A DNA stretch of 6,577 nt from a bacterium (GTDB lineage Bacteria > Zixibacteria > MSB-5A5 > GN15 > FEB-12): positions 1 to 6,577 of the forward strand of contig DAOUUR010000140.1 of assembly GCA_030668045.1 (NCBI GenBank), given 5' to 3'. Within the stretch, counting starts at the first letter, position 1, and every line of letters starts with the position of its first letter. Under the pieces are notes generated by a model. The model saw only the letters and a program-made list of their open reading frames with translations, was not told the origin of the DNA and did no database searches. Positions 1-6,410 of this stretch are shown here, in pieces. The position numbers and the translations under genes are program-made.

Positions 1-287
1 AAGCAATAAGTGATTTAGGCAAAGAATTATACGATCGCATCCGAGTGTTAGCGGAGCACTTTGGTTCAGTTGGAGTTCACTTAGACAAATCTATTGATGC
101 GTATAACAAGGCTGTAGGGTCACTGGAATCACGAGTTCTAACGTCGGCAAGGAAGTTTGCCAATTTGGAATCGAGCACGACCAAAGAGATACCTCTTCTC
201 GTTCCGGTTGAACGATCCAGTAGGACTGTTCAGCAAGAGGAACTATCTGATCCCCTGAAGACAAATCAGAAATCTGCGGAAGAGTAG
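1..287 (+). CDS. rmuC: RmuC-family DNA recombination protein, C-terminal fragment
   Basis: The reading frame enters from the left edge (first full codon at base 3) and ends at TAG 285-287, so only about the last 94 residues are present and the start lies outside the window. The visible part begins AISDLGKELYDRIRVLAEHF and continues through GVHLDKSIDAYNKAVGSLES and RVLTSARKF. This is the conserved C-terminal segment of RmuC: the Y-R-I/L-hydrophobic-EH helix, a D-x-A-Y-N-K-A-V-G-S-L motif and the R-V-L-x-x-A-R-K-F motif. RmuC proteins have a coiled-coil N-terminus and a nuclease-like core and limit recombination at inverted repeats in E. coli; the biochemical activity is poorly defined. After the conserved block comes a polar tail of about 35 residues rich in S, T, E and K, which looks disordered and typically varies between species. 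The GTG at 45 lies inside the conserved domain and is not a start. The gene converges on the dnaX operon. Family assignment is strong despite truncation. Confidence 0.9.
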   Translation, partial: AISDLGKELYDRIRVLAEHFGSVGVHLDKSIDAYNKAVGSLESRVLTSARKFANLESSTTKEIPLLVPVERSSRTVQQEELSDPLKTNQKSAEE

Positions 288-294
288 AGCATGC

Positions 295-315
295 CGGTTG
301 AGGTTGCGGCAACCG
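295..315. terminator. weak hairpin in convergent gap, possible terminator
   Basis: CGGTTG (295-300) can pair with CAACCG (310-315) around a 9-base loop, or alternatively GGTTG (302-306) with CAACC (310-314) around CGG. It sits between the converging stops of rmuC (287) and the TPR membrane protein gene (362), where terminators for both strands are expected. There is no T tract after the hairpin on either strand, so an intrinsic terminator is not well supported. The rest of the 74-base gap shows only a 4-bp GCAC/GTGC pairing (337-351) and nothing else. Confidence 0.2.
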
Positions 316-361
316 ATTCGGATACTATCTGATACCGCACAATGATCGTGCGCGAAGATTG

Positions 362-2392
362 CTATTGAATTCCAACACGAACGCTGATCGAGTCGATTTT
401 TTCCTGCAGATTATACAGATCCGCTTCTTCGGGGTTGAGTTTTATGAATGATTGATAGTCGGAGATTGCACCGGTCAGGTTTCCGGCTCCTTCCAGTATC
501 AGTCCCCTGATAAAATACGGATAAGCGATAGTCGCGTCGGTGTCGATCAGATGATTGGCCAGCGAATCAGCTTTGCTCCGGTCGCCAACACGGTAGAAGA
601 CGATCATCTTGTCGATAAGCAGTTCGGTGTTGTCAGGGAATAGTTCCAACGCCAGGTCCAGAGTCTTCAGGGCGGATTGGTAGTCCTGCTTGTCGCGATA
701 CCATGTGTAGAGCAGAGAGAGGTGCCCTTTGTTGTATGGTTCCAACTGTAGACATTCGTCGATCAATTTCTTTGCCCTGTCAAACTGACGTTGTTTGATC
801 AGCAAATCAGCCAGCAGAGCCTTGGGTTTGGCCCAATATGGGAATTGTACAAGCATGCGATAAAGCTCACCGGTAGATTCGGCGAGATGACCTTCAGCTA
901 TCATCACTTCCACGCCGTTCATAATGAGCGTCTCGGATGACTTCTTTGGCAGCTGCCATTCCCAGCGGTCGGCGCTGGAGTAATCGCCCGTTAAGAAATA
1001 GGCGTCGCGGAAAGCCAGACAACCGGTACGGTAGAAAGGATGGTGCTTTTCGAAATAGTCGGCGGCGTGAGCGTCTATGTTTGTGATACGCAGGTAAGTC
1101 GGTAGGAACATCAGTGGCACCATGACAGCGACTATCGCCAGCCTCGCGACCGGTCGACGATTTTCCGTTGATTCCGTCCCCTTGGAGCGGGCAACCATCA
1201 GACCCAACAGGATGGCCAGCGGTGTGAGGTAGGCGGTCAGACGAGGGGAATCCAGTACGATTGAACTGACCGGGTCCAATATGAAAGAAATGGTCATACC
1301 CGATACCGACAGTAGCATCAGCAATCGAGTAGTCGTTCCAAATTGATCGGAAGACTTGCGTCTAAATATCATCCAGTAAAGCATCAGAATCAACTGAGGG
1401 AATGCAACAAACAGAAACTGGGCGTAGTCTCCGAGGTGACGCGGCGAAAAGAGGCCGTAGTCTCCGTGTGGATTCTTGCCTCCCAGGAAAAGGACAAAGC
1501 TGGAAAACTCAAGGTTACTCGTTGCCCCTAGATAGCATCCGACAACGAGAGCCAGCAGGCCCGCCAGTGAAACGCCGAGCGCAGCGTTCGATCTCTTCCG
1601 TCTCCGACCCTGGATGGTCAGGAATATGGCACCCGGTAGCAGAAAGAGAAGCGTGTAGTGAAAAATCACTGCGACAATAACCAGCAGCCACACTGCCAGC
1701 AGACGGTTGGTAGTAAATTCTCGCTCAATTCTGAGAGCCAGCAGCGCAAACCAGAGGGTAAAGGCAACCACAACCGGTTCCACTCCGGCAAACCCAAAAT
1801 AGAGAACTGTCTGTGGCCCCAGAAACAGGATCAGAAACAGGAGCAGGCGTCCGATTCGTTGGGGGGATAGTTCGCGGGCGATGTTCACGGCGGCCAGGAT
1901 TGATAGCGCCGAACAGATCCAGGCCAGCGCTTTCCATGCGTACATACCGGCGCGTTGACCTTCGACTCCGACAAGATCAATCAGGTAGTAGAGGGCAGAT
2001 ACAACCAACGAAGTGCCAAACTCGAAGTAACGATGAATGACTATCTCAGCCTGTGCGATCTGGGCGACTCGTAGATTGCCTCCGCCACCGATGATAGAGT
2101 CGATCTGGAAAAGGACAAAGAGAACGAACAATCCGAACGCTGCGACGATGCCGGATCGTTTGAGTTGTGCCACCCGCTCCAACCCGGTGGTTATTTGATT
2201 TGAAAAAGCCAGCAGTCCGGCGGTGGCCAGTATCCATACGATTGGATACCAGAGTGGTGATAGTTGCCAATGGAGAAAAGCCCAGCAGTTGTCAAAGAGG
2301 CGAGGGCCAACGACCTGTCCCAGTACAGCGAGAGCGGCGATGCCGAATAGAAAATAGGTGTCTCTGGAACTTCTGTCCAATTGTTCGTTCAT
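362..2392 (-). CDS. Polytopic membrane protein with C-terminal TPR repeats (GT-C-like, function unknown)
   Basis: This is a 676-residue protein of unrecognised specific function. Residues 1-435 contain about a dozen hydrophobic helices (roughly 12-28, 48-64, 82-97, 126-142, 150-170, 181-200, 204-220, 231-259, 270-288, 322-343, 355-380, 387-400, 414-434). Residues 440-660 are soluble and hold about four to six tetratricopeptide-like units; clear ones are 522-551 (ending CLQLEP), 556-586 (ending LELFPD), 589-619 and 622-655 (ending IKLNPEE). A multi-helix membrane domain followed by TPRs is typical of GT-C-fold glycosyltransferase-like or O-antigen-ligase-like envelope proteins. The loop after the third helix (about 97-125, D98 then a G-rich stretch and R108) might be the active-site loop of such an enzyme, but no diagnostic motif is certain. 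The ATG at 2390-2392 lies 7 bases after the recR stop. The nearest AGGAG is 13 bases upstream, inside the last recR codons, so translation probably depends on coupling. It is the last gene of the dnaX-ybaB-recR unit. Coding status is firm; the enzymatic role is inference. Confidence 0.85.
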   Translation of the reverse strand: MNEQLDRSSRDTYFLFGIAALAVLGQVVGPRLFDNCWAFLHWQLSPLWYPIVWILATAGLLAFSNQITTGLERVAQLKRSGIVAAFGLFVLFVLFQIDSIIGGGGNLRVAQIAQAEIVIHRYFEFGTSLVVSALYYLIDLVGVEGQRAGMYAWKALAWICSALSILAAVNIARELSPQRIGRLLLFLILFLGPQTVLYFGFAGVEPVVVAFTLWFALLALRIEREFTTNRLLAVWLLVIVAVIFHYTLLFLLPGAIFLTIQGRRRKRSNAALGVSLAGLLALVVGCYLGATSNLEFSSFVLFLGGKNPHGDYGLFSPRHLGDYAQFLFVAFPQLILMLYWMIFRRKSSDQFGTTTRLLMLLSVSGMTISFILDPVSSIVLDSPRLTAYLTPLAILLGLMVARSKGTESTENRRPVARLAIVAVMVPLMFLPTYLRITNIDAHAADYFEKHHPFYRTGCLAFRDAYFLTGDYSSADRWEWQLPKKSSETLIMNGVEVMIAEGHLAESTGELYRMLVQFPYWAKPKALLADLLIKQRQFDRAKKLIDECLQLEPYNKGHLSLLYTWYRDKQDYQSALKTLDLALELFPDNTELLIDKMIVFYRVGDRSKADSLANHLIDTDATIAYPYFIRGLILEGAGNLTGAISDYQSFIKLNPEEADLYNLQEKIDSISVRVGIQ

Positions 2393-2399
2393 AGTGTGC

Positions 2400-2996
2400 T
2401 CAGTACTCCTGTCGCCCTTCCATGGCTCTGGTCAGGGTTGCCGAATCAGCGTATTCCAGATCGGAGCCAACCGGCAGTCCCCGTGCAATTCGAGTGACTT
2501 TGATACCCAGCGGACGAAGCAACCGGGCCAGATAAACGGCTGTAGCCTCGCCTTCGACATTCGGATTGGTGGCTATGATTACCTCGGTAACGCCTTTTTC
2601 CAGACGTGTCATCAGTCCCATAATTTTCAAATCATCGGGACCGATCCCATCCAGTGGCGAGAGGCAGCCGCCAAGAATGTGGAAGAGACCATCAAAGCCT
2701 TCGACTTTGTCCATAGCGGCCGCATCCGAAGTTTCTTCGACCACACAGATGACATCCTGCTTTCTCTGCGGGTCCGAACAAATACGGCACGGATCGCTCT
2801 CGGAGATATTGTTGCAGATTGAACAAAACCCGACCTTGTCTTTAACCTCGCGGATAGAGTCGGCCAGTTCGCAGGCATCCTCTCGTGACAGTTTCAGAAT
2901 ATGAAAGGCCAGGCGTGTGGCCGACTTTCTCCCGATCCCCGGGAGACGGGCCAGCCGATTAGCCAGTTTCTCAATAGATGCCGCCGATTTGAACAT
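2400..2996 (-). CDS. recR: Recombination mediator protein RecR
   Basis: RecR works with RecO (and RecF) to load RecA onto SSB-coated single-stranded DNA at gaps and breaks. The 198-residue length matches the family. The domain order is complete: a helix-hairpin-helix at 18-34 (LPGIGRKSATRLA); a four-cysteine zinc finger with C58, C61, C70 and C73 (CxxC-8-CxxC); a Toprim domain from about 81 to 176 with acidic VVEE (85-88), the conserved HILGGCLSPLDGIGP segment (106-120) and ATNPNVEGEATA (142-153); and the C-terminal ARGLPVGSDLEYADSATL segment (171-188). The ATG at 2994-2996 is followed directly by the conserved N-terminus. It is preceded by a modest AGG 8 bases upstream. The gene starts 17 bases after the ybaB stop and ends 7 bases before the TPR membrane protein gene, so it is the third gene of one transcript. 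No key residue is missing and no truncation is visible. Identification is very secure. Confidence 0.98.
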   Translation of the reverse strand: MFKSAASIEKLANRLARLPGIGRKSATRLAFHILKLSREDACELADSIREVKDKVGFCSICNNISESDPCRICSDPQRKQDVICVVEETSDAAAMDKVEGFDGLFHILGGCLSPLDGIGPDDLKIMGLMTRLEKGVTEVIIATNPNVEGEATAVYLARLLRPLGIKVTRIARGLPVGSDLEYADSATLTRAMEGRQEY

Positions 2997-3013
2997 CGTC
3001 TCTACCTGATTCC

Positions 3014-3340
3014 TTAGAAGGGGAGATTCATGCCTGGAATATTGAGGCCACCGGTAATCGATGACATCTGTTCCTGCTGAACTTCCTGCACCTTCTGACG
3101 TGCCTGGTTTACCGCTGCGGCAATAAGGTCCTGCAGCATTTCGATATCGTCTTTATCGACAACTTCCGGATCGATTGTAATGGAGACGATTTCGTTTTTA
3201 CCGTTGGATACAACCTTGACCATACCGCCACCGGCGGTGCCTTCCACTTCCAGCTTGGCCAGTTCGTCCTGCATCTGCTGCATCTTGGTCTGCATCTGCT
3301 GGACCTGCTTCATCATACCTCCGAGATTACCTTTACTCAT
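3014..3340 (-). CDS. YbaB/EbfC-family nucleoid-associated protein
   Basis: YbaB/EbfC proteins are small dimeric DNA-binding proteins that coat the nucleoid and are nearly always encoded between dnaX and recR, as here. The 108-residue protein starts [12 protein letters not shown]. It has an N-terminal helix very rich in Q and M (about 9-30), a glycine-rich turn and the family strands G-M-V-K-V-x-x-x-G (39-47) and [10 protein letters not shown] (51-60). A second helix with [10 protein letters not shown] (71-80) follows, then a [12 protein letters not shown] tail (97-108), a typical family ending. I chose the ATG at 3338-3340 because AGGAG (3347-3351) lies 6 bases before it and family members usually begin with this M-x-K-G type sequence. 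An in-frame GTG at 3371-3373 overlaps the dnaX stop and would add 11 residues that do not look like the family. It may serve translational coupling but is less likely to be the main start. The gene is second in the operon. Confidence 0.95.
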   Translation of the reverse strand: MSKGNLGGMMKQVQQMQTKMQQMQDELAKLEVEGTAGGGMVKVVSNGKNEIVSITIDPEVVDKDDIEMLQDLIAAAVNQARQKVQEVQQEQMSSITGGLNIPGMNLPF

Positions 3341-3346
3341 TGTTTT

Positions 3347-3351
3347 CTCCT
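3347..3351 (-). promoter_or_regulatory. Shine-Dalgarno site deciding the ybaB start
   Basis: On the minus strand the sequence reads AGGAG, 6 bases and then ATG (3338-3340). This is the best ribosome-binding site in the operon and favours the 108-residue ybaB product over the longer version starting at the GTG that overlaps the dnaX stop. Confidence 0.7.
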
Positions 3352-3369
3352 GAATTCCTATGTCGTTTG

Positions 3370-5040
3370 TCACTTGATTTTTCGCATACCAATGACTTCA
3401 CCGTTAACTTTCTCCATCAGCTTTTTCAGTCGAGGCGATTTCTCAACAAGGTCCTCGACCTGATCTCGGGACATGGTACCGTTCTGATTGCTGCGTTGAG
3501 GGCTGCGAATCGATTCGTCCACATCGAAACTTATACCGACATTGGCCCGAAAGTGTTCTCGGAGACAGTCGGTGATCGTCTTGTAGTTTTCCTTTTTTTC
3601 AATTACCTGAACACTGGTGGCCTCGGCTGTGCCGAAAGCCGCTTTGATCGTATTATTTTCAAACCCTCGGACTTTCCCCATGCTCAACAGAGAGGCCAGC
3701 ATCTGGCTTTTCTCTCTGAGAATTGTTAGAAATGCCTCCCACCCTGCCTTAATAATCGGCAGGTTGAGTGTTCTTGGCGAGGTGCCGGCAATTTCCGGGG
3801 TAGTCTCTGGCGCGGAGGTTTCGGGTTGATCGGACCGAATCGCTACCGGCCGGTCATCCTTTTTTTTTTCTGATTGGCCGAATAGATCGCCACGCCCATT
3901 TGTGCCGGTCGGGTCTTTCAGGGCGGTAAGGACTTCCTGCAGCCGAACAGTCGCCTCCATCTCGGCCATCTTAACAGCTGCCACTTCCAGTACAAGGCGA
4001 TGATCCAGACCGCTTTTGAGATCGTAGTTGAGGTCGGCGCCCATTTTCATCAAACGGATGATGTCGCCAATCTGAAAATATCCGGCCTGTTCGGTGAGCC
4101 TGGCCATGTCATCACCGGTCAAGCCGAGCGGCGAGGCCAGTTCGGGGTCGGCTCTTAAGACCATAAGAAGTCGGAAATGCTCCATCAGTTCACCGACAAA
4201 ATCGTTAACATCGACTCCAGCCTGGAAAGCTGTGTCGATCAGTCCAAGCGCAGTCTTGCTGTCCCGAGCGGCGATGGCTGCGGTAAAATCAAATAGCAAC
4301 TGGGAATCGACCAGACCAAGGGCCGCTATGACATCAGCTTCGGTTATCTTTTCACCGGCGTACGCTGCGATCTGATCCAGCAACGACAGAGCGTCACGAA
4401 CCGATCCATCGGCCTTGCGCGCGACTGTCTTGAGGGCGCCAGCTTCGACGATCATCTTCTCCTTCTCGGCGATATTACCAAGATGACGGGCGAGGTCGAT
4501 TGCGGAAACACGTTTGAAGTCAAACCGCTGAGTTCGCGAAAGAATTGTCTCCGGCACTTTTGTCGGTTCGGTCGTGGCAAAGATGAAAATGACATGCGGA
4601 GGCGGTTCTTCAAGAGTCTTGAGCAGAGCATCGAAGGCAGCCCCGGAAAGACGGTGGATTTCATCAATGATGTAAACCCGTTTTTGACCTGAGGCCGGAA
4701 GGTAGCGAACATTTTCCCGCAGTGAGCGGATATCATCAACGCCTGTATTGGAGGCCGCATCGATCTCCAGCACGTCCAATGAAGAGCCACTGGTGATCTC
4801 CGTACAGCTTGAGCACTTGCCACATGGGGTCGGAGTTGGACCTTCGCCGCAATTGAGCGCCTTGGCCAGAATGCGGGCGGTAGTGGTTTTACCGGTGCCA
4901 CGAGGGCCGCAGAAAAGATAGCCGCTGGCCACCCGTTCGTTGCGGATTGCATTTTGCAGGGTGGTAGTTACATGTTCCTGAGCGACCACATCCTCAAACA
5001 GCATTGGTCGGTACTTACGGGCAAACACCAGATAGCTCAT
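3370..5040 (-). CDS. dnaX: DNA polymerase III subunit gamma/tau (DnaX)
   Basis: DnaX is the ATPase of the clamp loader that opens and loads the beta clamp; full-length tau also ties polymerases together at the fork. The AAA+ module is complete: the conserved N-terminus FARKYRP (6-12), Walker A GPRGTGKT (45-52), a zinc module with C64, C73, C76 and C79, Walker B VYIIDEIH (122-129), sensor 1 ATTEPTK (155-161), arginine-finger motif S168-R169-T170 and sensor 2 GSVRDALS (212-219). The family SRC motif carries threonine instead of cysteine here. The clamp-loader collar domain spans about 240-370. A polar linker (about 375-425) follows, then a short tau-type tail (about 430-556), so the protein is shorter than the 643-residue E. 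coli tau. The ATG at 5038-5040 is forced: an in-frame TAG lies three codons upstream (5047-5049) and homology begins at once. No Shine-Dalgarno is visible. Codons 391-394 form an in-frame slippery run predicted to give a gamma-like short form. First gene of the operon. Confidence 0.98.
   Translation of the reverse strand: MSYLVFARKYRPMLFEDVVAQEHVTTTLQNAIRNERVASGYLFCGPRGTGKTTTARILAKALNCGEGPTPTPCGKCSSCTEITSGSSLDVLEIDAASNTGVDDIRSLRENVRYLPASGQKRVYIIDEIHRLSGAAFDALLKTLEEPPPHVIFIFATTEPTKVPETILSRTQRFDFKRVSAIDLARHLGNIAEKEKMIVEAGALKTVARKADGSVRDALSLLDQIAAYAGEKITEADVIAALGLVDSQLLFDFTAAIAARDSKTALGLIDTAFQAGVDVNDFVGELMEHFRLLMVLRADPELASPLGLTGDDMARLTEQAGYFQIGDIIRLMKMGADLNYDLKSGLDHRLVLEVAAVKMAEMEATVRLQEVLTALKDPTGTNGRGDLFGQSEKKKDDRPVAIRSDQPETSAPETTPEIAGTSPRTLNLPIIKAGWEAFLTILREKSQMLASLLSMGKVRGFENNTIKAAFGTAEATSVQVIEKKENYKTITDCLREHFRANVGISFDVDESIRSPQRSNQNGTMSRDQVEDLVEKSPRLKKLMEKVNGEVIGMRKIK
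3854..3870 (-). other. dnaX: Predicted programmed frameshift / slippage site in dnaX (gamma form)
   Basis: The coding strand reads GAA AAA AAA AAG GA TGA: a G, ten A residues (3869-3860), then GGATGA. Codons 391-394 are E-K-K-K, and the last seven bases of the run form the heptamer A AAA AAG in the correct frame for -1 slippage, the same heptamer used in E. coli dnaX. After a -1 shift the ribosome reads GGA and then TGA (3856-3854), giving a product of about 395 residues ending in glycine. E. coli gamma likewise ends one codon after its shift. In the +1 frame a TAG at 3845-3843 also ends translation quickly. Because the run is ten A residues long, RNA-polymerase slippage as in Thermus dnaX is an equal possibility. 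A weak 5-bp stem (GGCCG 3851-3847 with CGGTC 3837-3833, one G-U) begins 7 bases after the heptamer. No AGGGAG-like upstream stimulator is visible. The predicted product keeps the ATPase, zinc and collar domains and loses the tau tail. Confidence 0.72.
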
Positions 5041-5048
5041 AGACGTCT

Positions 5049-5077
5049 AATATAGTACAAAAAGCCGGTTGGCGGAA
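5049..5077 (-). promoter_or_regulatory. Candidate dnaX operon promoter, close to the start codon
   Basis: The minus strand carries TATATT (5054-5049), one mismatch from the sigma-70 -10 consensus, with only a poor -35 (TTCCGC, 5077-5072) 17 bases upstream. The hexamer ends 8 bases before the dnaX ATG (5040), so transcription would begin about one or two bases before it, or at it. This suits the missing Shine-Dalgarno sequence and suggests a leaderless mRNA. The call rests on one hexamer and position. Confidence 0.35.
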
Positions 5078-5082
5078 TCATA

Positions 5083-5111
5083 TTTTGAGTTATCCGATTA
5101 TTCAGTATATT
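5083..5111 (+). promoter_or_regulatory. Candidate promoter for the barrel-protein gene pair
   Basis: On the plus strand TATATT (5106-5111) is preceded by TTTTGA (5083-5088) at 17 bases or TTGAGT (5085-5090) at 15 bases. A start near 5118 would give a leader of about 25 bases before the ATG at 5143, containing the GGTGA ribosome-binding site. It lies back to back with the dnaX promoter candidate, inside the 102-base divergent gap, and shares the same TATATT hexamer. Confidence 0.4.
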
Positions 5112-5142
5112 GGGTCGGAGAAAGTGACTGCTGGTGAGAAGT

Positions 5143-5733
5143 ATGTGGACAAATATCCTGACGAACAAAATTGCATTGCCGTTGGTCATTATCATGATAT
5201 TTGGTGTGGCCGGAGCAACCGCGGCGGACAAGCGGCTCGAAAAGGGAGCCTTTGGCGTCAAGGCGGGATGGATTGCGGCTACTGATTTCTCGATGAATTG
5301 GAAGGAGCCGCAACCGAATTCAACCGACTACACGACCAAGATTGGGCTATATGCCGGTGTTTTCTATGACATACCGATTATGCACCGGCTGTTGCTCAGT
5401 CCGGCGATTGATCTGCTGGATATTAATGTTGTCGGTGATCGTCAGTGGATGATTGATATCAGTCTTGGGGTCAAGCGAGTCCTGCACCTCAGGGGCAGCT
5501 CGGTAGCAGTGAAACCGGGGATTGCTATCGGGTATGCCTATTTGGCCGATTTCCGTCCCATGAAATCAACCGAATATACGACTTGGAAAGTGCTGGTCGA
5601 GACGGCCTTTTTGGCCAGTAAGCATTATTCTTATATCCTTGAATTGTCCGTAACCAACACTGATGGTGGCAACAGCGAGGTCGATGTTGATGCAAACCCG
5701 ATAATCGGTCTCAGGTTCGGAGTAGCCTACTAG
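5143..5733 (+). CDS. Secreted outer-membrane beta-barrel-like protein, function unknown
   Basis: The 196-residue protein begins with a clear signal peptide: K9, a hydrophobic core at 10-24 and an A-T-A-A sequence (25-28) giving likely cleavage after A27 or A28. The mature part alternates hydrophobic and polar residues in short strands with G and aromatic residues (for example FGVKAGW, KIGLYAGVFYD, IDISLGVKRVL, KPGIAIGYAYL, IIGLRFGVAY). It ends in an aromatic residue, as outer-membrane barrels often do. This resembles small eight-strand OmpW- or PorT-type barrels, but no specific family is certain. I chose the ATG at 5143 because GGTGA (5133-5137) lies 5 bases upstream; a GTG at 5134 would add three residues. 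The next gene, 19 bases downstream, has the same architecture, suggesting a two-gene operon. No substrate or partner can be inferred. Confidence 0.82.
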   Translation: MWTNILTNKIALPLVIIMIFGVAGATAADKRLEKGAFGVKAGWIAATDFSMNWKEPQPNSTDYTTKIGLYAGVFYDIPIMHRLLLSPAIDLLDINVVGDRQWMIDISLGVKRVLHLRGSSVAVKPGIAIGYAYLADFRPMKSTEYTTWKVLVETAFLASKHYSYILELSVTNTDGGNSEVDVDANPIIGLRFGVAY

Positions 5734-5752
5734 CAATGGGAACAGACGAACA

Positions 5753-6373
5753 ATGAAAAAAACGCTTATCCTATGGTTCTTGCTCACAGCGCTTGTCGCT
5801 GGATCGCCGCTGGCGGGTTCTTCCATAGGCCTCAAACTGGGGGTGACGACTTCCCGGCAACATTATGACTACTCTGATATCGACGATCTCAAACTTGACT
5901 GGCGCCATGATATTGAGTTTGGTCTATTGGTAGAAGTTGCAATCGCGGATGGGTTTTTTGCCAGAGGTGAAGTTTCCTGTATAACTAAGGGGATGAAAGC
6001 CAACCTACTTACTGCCAACGATCATGGCGATCCGACTATTGTTCCGTCCAGCAACTATGTCAGGTACGTGTCCGTTTCCCTTCTGCTAAAAGCACGACTA
6101 CCAGTTTCCTGGGATCGGTTTTATGCTCTGGCCGGACCGCGCTTTGACAAACAGGTCAGCTACCACGGTGAGACGGTATTCCAGTGGCGTTACCCCGATT
6201 TTGAGAGTTCGGTCTTTGGCGTGACTTTTGGTCTGGGGCAGGAACTGCAGATTGGTCGGGTGGCGATTTTTCTCGAGGGACTGTACCACTACGATTCCGA
6301 TTACGCGTATAGACTCCAGCCCCTGACTATCCGCAATCGAGCTTTTTCGATCGTTGCCGGACTCAGAATCTGA
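5753..6373 (+). CDS. Secreted outer-membrane beta-barrel-like protein (PorT-like), function unknown
   Basis: The 206-residue protein has a strong signal peptide (MKKTLILWFLLTALVAG, likely cleavage near A21-G22). The mature part has the pattern of an eight-strand barrel: GLKLGVTTS (26-34), then an acidic Y-rich loop, FGLLVEVAI, FFARGEVSC, YVSVSLLLKARL, FYALAGPRFD, SVFGVTFGLGQELQI, VAIFLEGLYHYD and the closing AFSIVAGLRI. The G-L-K-x-G opening strand, the ALAGPR strand and a final GLRI-type strand are usual in the PorT / outer-membrane beta-barrel domain families common in FCB-group bacteria. The ATG at 5753 is followed at once by the signal peptide. The only upstream purine stretch is GGGA (5738-5741), 11 bases away, so the ribosome-binding site is weak and coupling to the preceding gene is possible. 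It is probably a paralogue or structural partner of that gene. Function is not known. Confidence 0.85.
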   Translation: MKKTLILWFLLTALVAGSPLAGSSIGLKLGVTTSRQHYDYSDIDDLKLDWRHDIEFGLLVEVAIADGFFARGEVSCITKGMKANLLTANDHGDPTIVPSSNYVRYVSVSLLLKARLPVSWDRFYALAGPRFDKQVSYHGETVFQWRYPDFESSVFGVTFGLGQELQIGRVAIFLEGLYHYDSDYAYRLQPLTIRNRAFSIVAGLRI

Positions 6374-6410
6374 GCCTCAGTGGTAATCAATATTACTCAG
6401 GGCAAAAAAC

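Noticed and set aside
1343..1870. Several plus-strand open frames opposite the membrane-protein gene
   Set aside because: They are short, overlapping and composed of K/R/Q/S-rich sequence that mirrors the hydrophobic codons of the gene on the other strand.
2358..2822. Open frame of 154 codons on the plus strand opposite recR
   Set aside because: It lies entirely antisense to recR and the start of the TPR gene, shows no recognisable domain and is explained by the codon pattern of the opposite strand.
4452..4952. Open frame of 166 codons on the minus strand within dnaX
   Set aside because: It is an alternate frame over the strongly conserved AAA+ region of dnaX; its translation is low in order and rich in R, S and P, as expected for a shadow frame.
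5037..5313. Minus-strand open frames extending upstream of dnaX
   Set aside because: They are antisense to the signal peptide region of the first barrel gene and the promoter gap, out of frame with dnaX, and have no domain; dnaX itself has an in-frame stop just upstream of its ATG.
6370..6400. Hairpin GTAAT/ATTAC with flanking CTGAG/CTCAG after the second barrel gene
   Set aside because: The stem is short and AU-rich, the outer pairs compete for the same bases, and no T tract follows directly, so I do not call a terminator.
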